Below are positions 7,664-15,083 of a DNA stretch of 64,000 nucleotides, piece by piece. Positions within the stretch are counted from its first letter, which is position 1. Each line of letters begins with the position of its first letter. The stretch lies in assembly GCA_963810815.1 (NCBI GenBank), contig CAWEPB010000004.1, positions 186,001 through 250,000 of the forward strand. The letters are read 5' to 3'. A program made the translations under genes and the position numbers. Under the pieces are notes generated by a model. It did no database searches, was not told where the DNA came from, and saw nothing but the letters and a program-made list of their open reading frames with translations. This stretch comes from CAVQWT01 sp963810815 (GTDB lineage Bacteria > Pseudomonadota > Gammaproteobacteria > Burkholderiales > Casimicrobiaceae).

Positions 7664-8815
7664 ATGTTCTCCCGCCTGCCGCGCCGTTCGTTGCTTGCGT
7701 TGCCGCTCGTCGCGCTTGCCGCGACGGCGGCCTGGGCGGCGCCGCGCACCTTCGTCGCCTCGTACGGCAGCGACGCCGCTCCCTGCTCGGTGGCCTCGCC
7801 CTGCCGCTCCTTCGCGACGGCCATCGCCGCAGTCGATCCCAACGGCGAGGTCGTCGTGCTCGATTCCGCCGGCTACGGGCCGGTCACGATCGCGAAGTCG
7901 GTTTCGCTGATCGCCGCGCCCGGTGTGTACGCCGGCATCTCGGTGTTTGCCGCGCAGAACGGCATCACCATCAACGCGGCCGCCGCCGACAAGATCGTCC
8001 TGCGCGGCCTCTCCGTCAACGGGCAGGGCGGCGCCCAGGGCATCGTCGTGGGCACGTCCGGCGAGGTGCACGTCGAGTCGTGCGTGATTTCGGGCATGGG
8101 CGCGCAGGGCATCACTGCGACGCTCGGTTCGTACGTTCGCGTGGCACGGACGACCATCCGCGCCAACGGGCTCGACGGGATCTACTTCACCGGCGCCGGC
8201 GCACTCGTGGTCGAGGACAGCCAGGTCGTCCGCAACACGCGGCACGGGGTGTGGGTCGACAATGCCGCCGCGGCACGGATCCGCGGGTCCCGCATCGGCG
8301 ACAACCTGTTCGACGGCCTGCAGGTCCAGCAGGGAACGGGCACCGGCACCGTCACCGTGTCGAACAGCGACTTCACCAACAACGGCCAGATCGGAATCAA
8401 GCTGTGGGCCATCGGCTCCGGCGGTTCGCCCTTCCTCGGCGTTTCGCTCGACCGCGTCTCGTCCAACCGGAATTTCGACAGCGGGGTCGAGGTGATCGGC
8501 AGCAGCGGGGGCAACGTGAACGCGACGATCAACGACTCGCAGCTCACTTTCAACGGGGGCTACGGCGTCGCCTCGTCCGGCACGAGCGTCGCGCTGGTGA
8601 CCGTCAACCGCTCCGCCGTCAACGACAACGGCGCGCCCGGCGTCTACGCGGCGGGGGGCGCCACCGTGGCGCTCAACAACAACAACATCGCTCGCAATGC
8701 GGTCAACGACATCGAGCGGATCGCGCCGGCGGTGGTGAGGACGTTCGTCAACAACGCGCTGAGCGGCAACGCCTCCGACGTCTCCGGCGCGCTCGTGAAC
8801 GTCCTGCAGCGCTGA
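7664..8815 (+). CDS. exported right-handed parallel beta-helix protein (copy 2)
   Basis: A 383-residue paralogue of the preceding gene. GAGGAGG at 7651-7657 supports the ATG at 7664. An in-frame ATG at 7637 overlaps the upstream stop as ATGA but lacks such a site. The signal peptide ends near AWAAPRTF. The cap repeats the Cys-containing SDAAPCSVASPC and the GEVVVLDSAGYGPV block. The coils then diverge from copy 1, and both copies end in a similar F.NNAL(T/S)G segment. Function is unknown. Asn-rich turns such as VALNNNNIARNAVND are typical of stacked beta-helix turns. Confidence 0.85.
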   Translation: MFSRLPRRSLLALPLVALAATAAWAAPRTFVASYGSDAAPCSVASPCRSFATAIAAVDPNGEVVVLDSAGYGPVTIAKSVSLIAAPGVYAGISVFAAQNGITINAAAADKIVLRGLSVNGQGGAQGIVVGTSGEVHVESCVISGMGAQGITATLGSYVRVARTTIRANGLDGIYFTGAGALVVEDSQVVRNTRHGVWVDNAAAARIRGSRIGDNLFDGLQVQQGTGTGTVTVSNSDFTNNGQIGIKLWAIGSGGSPFLGVSLDRVSSNRNFDSGVEVIGSSGGNVNATINDSQLTFNGGYGVASSGTSVALVTVNRSAVNDNGAPGVYAAGGATVALNNNNIARNAVNDIERIAPAVVRTFVNNALSGNASDVSGALVNVLQR

Positions 8816-8865
8816 CCTGGCGGCGGCGGCCTTCGCGGTCATCCGGCCGCCGGCGGGCGTCCGAG

Positions 8866-8897
8866 CGAAAAGAAACGGGGGCCGAACGGCCCCCGTT
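8866..8897 (-). terminator. intrinsic terminator of the formate dehydrogenase operon
   Basis: A GC-rich stem (ACGGGGGCC, loop GAAC, complement) is followed on the minus strand by TTTCTTTTCG. It lies 22 bases past the last gene of the minus-strand operon, and the same hairpin may also end the plus-strand beta-helix transcript. Confidence 0.8.
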
Positions 8898-8919
8898 GCA
8901 AGTCATCGCAGTGCGGACG

Positions 8920-9228
8920 CTATTTCTTTGCCGGTGCGGCCTTGGCGGCCGGGGCCGCCGGCGCCGTGGCGGGCAATTGCGGCGGCGTCACCTGCTTGCC
9001 CTTCGCCTTGGACTCGGCGTAGTAGCGCGCGGCGATACGGTCTTCCGCCCTGGCCTGCTGCTGCTTGGCGAGATCGGCGGCGGCGGCATCCTTGGCCTTC
9101 TTTTCTTCAGCGGCCACCTTCTGGGCGTCGGTCAGCGGCGGCGGCGGCGGCAGCTTCGCCACCGCGACCCCGAAGGTCGCCACCACCAGGCCGGCCGCGA
9201 TCAGTGCGCGCAGCGTCGTCATCGTCAT
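8920..9228 (-). CDS. small exported protein, last gene of fdh operon
   Basis: A 102-residue protein with a Sec-type signal peptide (to about VAVAKL). A Pro run follows, then a Lys/Ala-rich helix and an Ala/Pro/Lys-rich end. AAGGGGGA precedes the ATG at 9228. The segment ADLAKQQQAR also occurs at the mature N-terminus of the gamma subunit gene just upstream, with a shared 20-base DNA stretch. It is probably periplasmic. Function is unknown, but its place in the operon suggests an accessory to the dehydrogenase. Confidence 0.75.
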   Translation of the reverse strand: MTMTTLRALIAAGLVVATFGVAVAKLPPPPPLTDAQKVAAEEKKAKDAAAADLAKQQQARAEDRIAARYYAESKAKGKQVTPPQLPATAPAAPAAKAAPAKK

Positions 9229-9251
9229 TCCCCCTTGCCTCCTCCAGTTCG

Positions 9252-10304
9252 TCATACCGCGAAGCGGCTGCGCGGAAGCGTCGCGGCCGGTTCCGGGCCG
9301 CGCGGCAGCTTGCCCGCGACGACGTCGTTGTACCAGTACTCGTGGTGCTCCTTGGCCCAGGCCTCGTCGACGTAGCCGTAGCGCATGGCGTCGAACGCGC
9401 CGCGCATGCCCACCGTGCCCAGGTAGATGTGGAAGCAGGCCATCGCGATGGCGAGCAGCGCCGCGCCGATGTGCACGATGTTGGCGATCTGCATCGTCGA
9501 GCGCGTCTGGTCGAAGTTCGGGAACAGCAGCACGTAGCCCGACAGCACCAGCAGCACGCACAGGAAGCAGACCAGTACCCAGAACAGCGCCTTCTCGCCG
9601 GCGTTGAACTTGCCCGACGGCGGGTGAGTCTGGCCCGAGCGGTCGAGCATGCCGCCGAACTTGGCCAGCCACTTGGCGTCGGACGCACGCGGGATGTTGT
9701 CGGCGATGAACATCACGATGAACACCAGCAGCGCGACCGAGAACACGGGCGACAGGAAGTTGTGGATCGTCTTCGCCAGCGTGGCCAGCCACGAGAACAG
9801 CGTGTAGCCGATCAGCGGCAGCAGCAGCGACTTGCCGAAGGTGATGATGAGGCCCGTGATCGCCAGCGTGACGAACGACAGCGCCATCGCCCAGTGGGCT
9901 AGGCGCTTCGCCGGCGTGAACCGCTGGATCAGCCGGCCGGTCGGCTTGCCGTGCAGCTCGATCGGGCCGCGCCACGCGTAGTAGCCGAGCAGGCCCAGCA
10001 GCACGATCGAGATCAGCACCCCGCCGATGGTCGCGGCCTGCGCGTGCGCCGCGCGCCAGGTCTGCCCCTGCGGCTGGATCAGGACGTTGGTCTCGCGGCC
10101 GGGGATGCTGGTGAACTGCGGCATCCCCGAGCGGACTTCCGACCAGACCGGCTGGTTGTTGAGGGGCTGGGCGGTCTGCCGTGCCTGCTGCTGCTTGGCG
10201 AGGTCCGCTTCCTTGGGGTTGACGGCGGGGTCCTGCGCGAACGCCGCAGTCAGCCAGCCGATTGCGAGCAAGCCCGCGACAGCGCGAATGAGTCCGTTGC
10301 GCAT
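9252..10304 (-). CDS. fdhC: formate dehydrogenase gamma subunit, cytochrome b
   Basis: A 350-residue inner-membrane subunit. It begins with a signal peptide (to about AAFAQ), then a periplasmic extension of about 90 residues, then a four-helix cytochrome b556 domain with His residues in RLAHWAMA, ETIHNFLSP-like and CFHIYLG segments. The family passes electrons from the alpha/beta subunits through two b hemes to quinone. The N-terminal extension is longer than in E. coli FdnI/FdoI and carries NPKEADLAKQQQAR. The start at 10304 is chosen because it gives the signal peptide. It is preceded by the lipoprotein gene and followed by the small exported protein. Confidence 0.93.
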   Translation of the reverse strand: MRNGLIRAVAGLLAIGWLTAAFAQDPAVNPKEADLAKQQQARQTAQPLNNQPVWSEVRSGMPQFTSIPGRETNVLIQPQGQTWRAAHAQAATIGGVLISIVLLGLLGYYAWRGPIELHGKPTGRLIQRFTPAKRLAHWAMALSFVTLAITGLIITFGKSLLLPLIGYTLFSWLATLAKTIHNFLSPVFSVALLVFIVMFIADNIPRASDAKWLAKFGGMLDRSGQTHPPSGKFNAGEKALFWVLVCFLCVLLVLSGYVLLFPNFDQTRSTMQIANIVHIGAALLAIAMACFHIYLGTVGMRGAFDAMRYGYVDEAWAKEHHEYWYNDVVAGKLPRGPEPAATLPRSRFAV

Positions 10305-10314
10305 GTCGTCTCCC

Positions 10315-10542
10315 TCAGTTACCGATGCGCTTGTATTCGTTCTGCGCCTGGTTGCGGGTGCGCACCGCGTTGACCCACTCGTCGCGATTGCCGTTCCACG
10401 GGGCACCGCCGTACGGGGCCATGTCGCGCTTGCCCTGGTAGGTCCCCTGCTTGTAGACGACGACCTGTTCACGTTCGCCGCAGCCGGCGAGTCCGACCGT
10501 CAGGCCGACGGCGAGCAGGACGAGCAGCGTTCTGCGCATCAT
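10315..10542 (-). CDS. small lipoprotein in fdh operon
   Basis: A 75-residue protein with a lipoprotein signal peptide and lipobox (LAGC, Cys at residue 21). The short hydrophilic remainder contains YKQGTYQGKRD and DEWVNAVRTRNQAQNEYKRI. The ATG overlaps the beta-subunit stop by four bases. Similar tiny lipoproteins sit in betaproteobacterial fdh operons, but no function is known to me. It could be membrane-anchored near the periplasmic alpha/beta subunits. Confidence 0.8.
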   Translation of the reverse strand: MMRRTLLVLLAVGLTVGLAGCGEREQVVVYKQGTYQGKRDMAPYGGAPWNGNRDEWVNAVRTRNQAQNEYKRIGN

Positions 10543-11177
10543 GATTTCGCTCCTTGCGCCGGGGCGACCGGCGGTTGCTTGGCCGCGGGCGTGGGCAGCC
10601 CGTAGGCGGTGGCCCAGCCCCAGACGTCGCCGCCCTTGCCGCGTGCCATCACGCGCTGGCGGTAGATGTCGGCCAGGACCTCGCCGTCGCCGCCGAGCAG
10701 CGCCTTGGTCGCGCACATCTCGGCGCAGACCGGCAGCTTGCCCTCGGACAGGCGGTTGCGGCCGTACTTGGTGAACTCTTCCTCCGAGCCGTTCTTCTCC
10801 GGTCCGCCGGCGCAGAACGTGCACTTGTCCATCTTGCCGCGCACGCCGAACGCGCCGGCCTGCGGGAACTGCGGCGCGCCGAACGGGCAGGCGTAGAAGC
10901 AGTAGCCGCAGCCGATGCACAGGTCCTTGTCGTGCAGCACCACGCCCTCTTCGGTGCGGTAGAAGCAGTCGACCGGGCACACCGCCATGCAGGGCGCGTC
11001 GGAGCAGTGCATGCAGGCCACCGACACCGAGCGCTCACCGGGGACCCCGTCGTTGATCGTCACCACCCGGCGGCGGTTCACGCCCCAGGGAACGTCGTGC
11101 TCCTGCTTGCACGCGGTGACGCAACCGTTGCACTCGATGCAGCGTTCGGCATCGCAAAGGAACTTCATTCGAGCCAT
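10539..11177 (-). CDS. fdhB: formate dehydrogenase beta subunit, 4x[4Fe-4S]
   Basis: A 212-residue electron-transfer subunit with four cysteine clusters in ferredoxin-like order: CIECNGCVTACK, CMHCSDAPCMAVCP, CIGCGYCFYACP and CTFC with a late CAEMC. It relays electrons from the molybdenum subunit to the cytochrome b subunit. There is no C-terminal transmembrane anchor of the E. coli FdnH type, since the chain ends in a Pro/Ala-rich tail. It therefore resembles the shorter FDH3-type beta subunits. It is encoded 28 bases after the alpha subunit and overlaps the lipoprotein gene. Confidence 0.95.
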   Translation of the reverse strand: MARMKFLCDAERCIECNGCVTACKQEHDVPWGVNRRRVVTINDGVPGERSVSVACMHCSDAPCMAVCPVDCFYRTEEGVVLHDKDLCIGCGYCFYACPFGAPQFPQAGAFGVRGKMDKCTFCAGGPEKNGSEEEFTKYGRNRLSEGKLPVCAEMCATKALLGGDGEVLADIYRQRVMARGKGGDVWGWATAYGLPTPAAKQPPVAPAQGAKS

Positions 11178-11205
11178 TGTGTGTTCTCCTCGCCTCGGGT
11201 GCTGG

Positions 11206-14134
11206 TCAGGCCCGCGCGATCTGACAGACGGTGGTCTTGGTTTCCTGCATCATCGTCACCGAGTCGTAGCCGTAGGTGGTGGCCGTGTTGACCGCCTCGC
11301 CGCGAACGATCGGGTGTGCGCCCTCGGGGTAGTACTCGAGCATGTCCTTGCCCATCCAGAACCCCGAGAAGTGGTACGGCATGAACGTCGTGCCGGACGC
11401 CACTCGCTCGGTGACCTGAGCCTTGACCCTGAGCTGCGCCCCGGTCGGCGTCTTCAGCCAGACGTATTCGCCGTCGCGCACTCCGCGGTCGTTGGCGTCG
11501 CGCGGATTGATCTCGACGAACGCCTCCTGCTGCAGCTCGGCCAGGTAGCGGTTCGAGCGCGTTTCCTCGCCGCCGCCCTCGTACTCGACGAGACGGCCGC
11601 TGGTCAGGATCAGCGGGAATTCCTTGACGATGTCCTTGTTCTTTTCCTGCACGGTCTTGTACAGCGTCGGCAGGCGCCAGAACGCCTTCTTGTCGTCGTG
11701 CGTCGGGTACTTGGCCACCAGATCCGGCCGCGTCGAGAACAGCGCCTCGCGGTGCTGCGGCACCGGATCGGGGAAGTTCCAGACCACGGCGCGGGCCTTC
11801 GCGTTGCCGAACGGGTGGTTGCCGTGGTTCTTCATGAACACGCGGATCATGCCGCCCGAGAGGTCGGTCTTCCAGTTCTTGCCCTCGGCGGCCTTCTTCT
11901 CCGCCTCGGTCAGCTCGTCCCACCAGCCCAGCTTCTTGAGCAGCACGTGGTCGAGCTCGGGGTAGCCCGAGGTGAGCTCCCCGCCCTTCGGGTACGAGCC
12001 GTCCTCGGCCAGCAGGTTGACGCCGTCGCGCTCGACGCCGAAGTTGGCGCGGAAGCAGCCGCCGCCGTCCATCATCGCGACCGAGTTGTCGTACAGGTTC
12101 GGCGAGCCCGGGTGCTTGAGCTCGGGCGTGCCGTAGCACGGCCACGGCAGGCCGAAGAAGTCGCCGTCGCAGGGACCGCCCTTGGCGCGCAGCGTCCGCA
12201 CGTCGAACGTGTTCATGTTCTTCATGTGGAGCTTCAGCCGCTCCGGCGACTGCCCGGTGTAGCCGATCGTCCAGGTGCCCTTGTTGATCTCGCGCAGGAT
12301 CGACTCGGTCTCCGGCTCCTCCCACTTGTTCGCGTCCGGCTTGACCATCTTGTAGTTCTTGACGAACTCCTTGTCGAAGCCGAGCTTCTTCGCGAACGCG
12401 TACATGATCGCGTGGTCGGTCTGCGACTCGAACAGCGGGCTGATCACGCGCTCGCGCCACTGGATCGAGCGGTTGGACGCCGTGCACGAGCCCGAGGTTT
12501 CGTACTGCGTCGCCGCCGGCAGCAGGTAGACGTCGCCGGTGGCGCCGCCCGCCTTGGCCGCCTCGGTCTTCGCCATGTTCGCCATCGGCGCCGTGGCCGA
12601 CGGATACGGGTCGATCACGACCAGGAGATCGAGCTTCTTCATCGCCTCGATCATTTCCTTGCCGCGCGTCTGGCTGTTCGGCGCGTGGCCCCAGAACACC
12701 ATGCCGCGCAGGTTGCTGTCCTGGTCGATCAGCTCGTTCTTCTCCAGCACGCCGTCGATCCAGCGCGACACCGTCATGCCGGCCTTTTCCATCATGGCCT
12801 GCGAGGCGTAGCGCCCCTTGATCCACTCGTAGTCGACGCCCCACACCGTCGCCCAGTGCTTCCACGCAGCCCGCGGCGATGCCGTAGTAGCCCGGCAGCG
12901 AATCCGGGTTCGGACCGACGTCGGTCGCGCCCTGCACGTTGTCGTGGCCGCGGAAGATGTTGGTGCCGCCGCCCGACTTGCCGACGTTGCCCAGCGCGAG
13001 CTGCAGGATGCACGACGCGCGGACCACCGCGTTGCCGGTCGTGTGCTGCGTCTGTCCCATGCACCAGACGACGGTCGACGGCCGGTTCTTGGCCATCATC
13101 TCGGCGACCTTGTAGACCTGCGCCTCGGGCACGCCGCAGGCTTCCTCGACCTTGTCCGGCGTCCACTTGGCCAGGACCTCCGCCTTGACCTTGTCCATGC
13201 CGAACACGCGGTCGTTGACGTACTGCTTGTCTTCCCAGCCGTTCTTGAAGATGTGGTGCAGCACGCCGAACAGGAACGGGATGTCGCTGCCCGAGCGGAT
13301 CCGCACGTACTCGTCGGCCTTGGCCGCGGTGCGCGTGAACCGCGGGTCGACGACGATCATCTTCGCGCCGTTCTCCTTCGCGTGCAGCATGTGCAGCATC
13401 GACACCGGGTGCGCTTCGGCGGCGTTGCTGCCGATGTACAACGCGCACTTGGTGTTCAGCATGTCGTTGTACGAGTTGGTCATCGCGCCGTAGCCCCAGG
13501 TGTTGGCTACGCCGGCAACCGTCGTCGAGTGGCAGATCCGCGCCTGGTGGTCGGTGTTGTTGGTGCCCCAGTAGGACACGAACTTGCGCATCAGGTACGC
13601 CTGCTCGTTGTTGTGCTTCGAGCTGCCGACCCAGAACACGGCGTCGGGACCGCTCTCCTTGCGGATCGCGAGCAGCTTGTCGCCGATCTCGCTGATCGCC
13701 TGTTCCCAGCTGATCTTCTGGTACTTGCCGTTGACGAGCTTCATCGGCGCCTTCAGGCGGAACTCGCCCTGGCCGTGCTCGCGCACCGAGGCGCCCTTGG
13801 CGCAGTGCGCGCCGAGGTTGAGCGGCGAATCGAACACCGGCTCCTGGCGGGTCCACACGCCGTTCTCGACGGTGGCGTCGACGGCGCAACCCACGGAACA
13901 GTGGGTGCAGATGGTGCGCGCGACCTGCGTCGCCGGCGCCGCATCTTCCTTGGCGGCCTGCGCCGGACCGATCGCACCGAACGGCAGCTGGCTCGCGAAC
14001 GCCCCGGTACCGGCGACCAGGCCCGAGCGCTTCAGGAACGTCCGGCGGTCCATCGTCGCGAGGCGCGTGCCCGCGAAGCGCGTCAGACGCGGTCCGGCTG
14101 CGGCGATGCCTTCGCTTTTCTTCGTCAGCAGCAT
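11206..14134 (-). pseudogene. fdhA: formate dehydrogenase alpha subunit, frameshifted
   Basis: The molybdopterin catalytic subunit, about 975 residues once repaired. The start at 14134 follows AGGAGGA. It has a TAT signal DRRTFLKRSG, a [4Fe-4S] site C76/C79/C83/C111, and catalytic Cys201 in ARICHSTT, the position of selenocysteine in E. coli FdnG. It is thus a Cys-type enzyme. Reading is broken near residue 422: after GYYGIAAG the frame drifts into nonsense and the expected AWKHWATVWGVDYEW resumes one base out of phase, consistent with one extra base at about 12868. The C-terminal half (11206-12846) is intact, through the dinucleotide-binding domain. The total length of 3n+1 fits a single insertion. 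It may be an assembly error or a real null allele. Confidence 0.9.
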
Positions 14135-14147
14135 GTCCTTCCTCCTC

Positions 14148-14399
14148 CTAGAGCCTGGTGGTGCGGTAGTAGTCGCGGACGTGCTGCGTCTCGCGATACT
14201 TCGCCACGGTGTCGTCTTCGGCCGGCGCGGCGGGCGCAACGGCGGCGGCGGCAGCGGGCAGCGCGGTCAGCGCCGCGGCGGCGCCGGCGCTGCCGGCCCC
14301 CAGCGTGACCAGGAATCGCCGGCGCGCGGGATCGGTGGAGGTGGGGGATGCCGCCGACTCGGGTGTGGCGGAACGGACGCGAGACGGGCTCGTGCGCAT
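14148..14399 (-). CDS. formate dehydrogenase region TAT-target protein
   Basis: An 83-residue protein with a twin-arginine motif RRRFLVTLGAGSAGAAAAL, an Ala-rich stretch, and the conserved end YRETQHVRDYYRTTRL. This matches the small TAT-targeted family found beside formate dehydrogenase genes (TIGR02811 type). It lies 13 bases upstream of the alpha subunit. The function is undefined. A role in co-export or assembly of the alpha/beta pair through Tat is inference. Confidence 0.85.
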   Translation of the reverse strand: MRTSPSRVRSATPESAASPTSTDPARRRFLVTLGAGSAGAAAALTALPAAAAAVAPAAPAEDDTVAKYRETQHVRDYYRTTRL

Positions 14400-14453
14400 G
14401 ACAACCTCCGAAAAGACCGCGTGACTGAGGATTTTCAGTCCATGGCGAGCGCG

Positions 14454-15083
14454 TCACGCTCGATCGCCAGGAAACAATTGCGTGAATTGTGCTACCCGGC
14501 GGTAGTAGTTGGCAAGCGGACACATTTCTATTGCAGCGCAGCAATCCGCCATCCAGGGCGCGATATGCGCCTCGAAAAATCGTCGTTGCTCGGCAATCGA
14601 CGCCGGCCGGCGCTCGCCCTGCCCGGCAATCAGAATTCGCATCGTCTCGCACAACGACGAAAGGTGATCTTCCAGGATCGTCACCTCGGGCCTGCGCGCG
14701 AGGCCCATGGCTGCGAGGTCGGCGCGCAGATCGGCCAGCGGCTTCTCCATCATGGCGCCGCTGAGCCAGTGCGAGCCGTGCAGGTTGACGTCGCTTTTCC
14801 CGACGCCGACGAAGACGTCGACGTACTCCTGCGTCGCGGCTTCCGGGTCCATCGCCGCGCTCGCGGCGCGCAGGCGGTCCCATGCGGCGGCCAGCTGCGC
14901 GCCGGCGCCGCCGTCGTCGCCGGACGTTTCGGCCACGTCCAGCGGAGGCGCCGCGGCGATGGCGGCCAGCAGCGCGGCGTCGGGCCCCGATGCGAACAGG
15001 CGCGACAGCAGCGCGTAGAAATCGGCGCGCGCCTGGTCCTCGGGCTCGATCCGGTGGTGCAGGGTGATCGCGGCCTCGCTCAT
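14454..15083 (-). CDS. TorD/DmsD-family molybdoenzyme chaperone
   Basis: A 209-residue, all-helical cytoplasmic protein. The family signature region is seen in RADFYALLSRLFASGPD, the EYVDVFVG...GSHWLSG loop, EDHLSSLCETM and the C-terminal PLANYYRRVAQF. Such chaperones bind the Tat signal of the molybdenum subunit and hold it back until cofactor is loaded. Here the partner would be FdhA, encoded two genes downstream. The start overlaps the polyferredoxin stop by four bases. Confidence 0.88.
   Translation of the reverse strand: MSEAAITLHHRIEPEDQARADFYALLSRLFASGPDAALLAAIAAAPPLDVAETSGDDGGAGAQLAAAWDRLRAASAAMDPEAATQEYVDVFVGVGKSDVNLHGSHWLSGAMMEKPLADLRADLAAMGLARRPEVTILEDHLSSLCETMRILIAGQGERRPASIAEQRRFFEAHIAPWMADCCAAIEMCPLANYYRRVAQFTQLFPGDRA

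Noticed and set aside
12840..12880. Programmed ribosomal frameshift in fdhA
   Set aside because: No slippery heptamer, downstream pseudoknot or internal ribosome site is visible, and no known FdhA uses one. A base error or mutation is simpler.
13500..13560. Selenocysteine in FdhA
   Set aside because: The catalytic codon in ARICHSTT is a Cys codon, not TGA, and no SECIS-like hairpin is needed.
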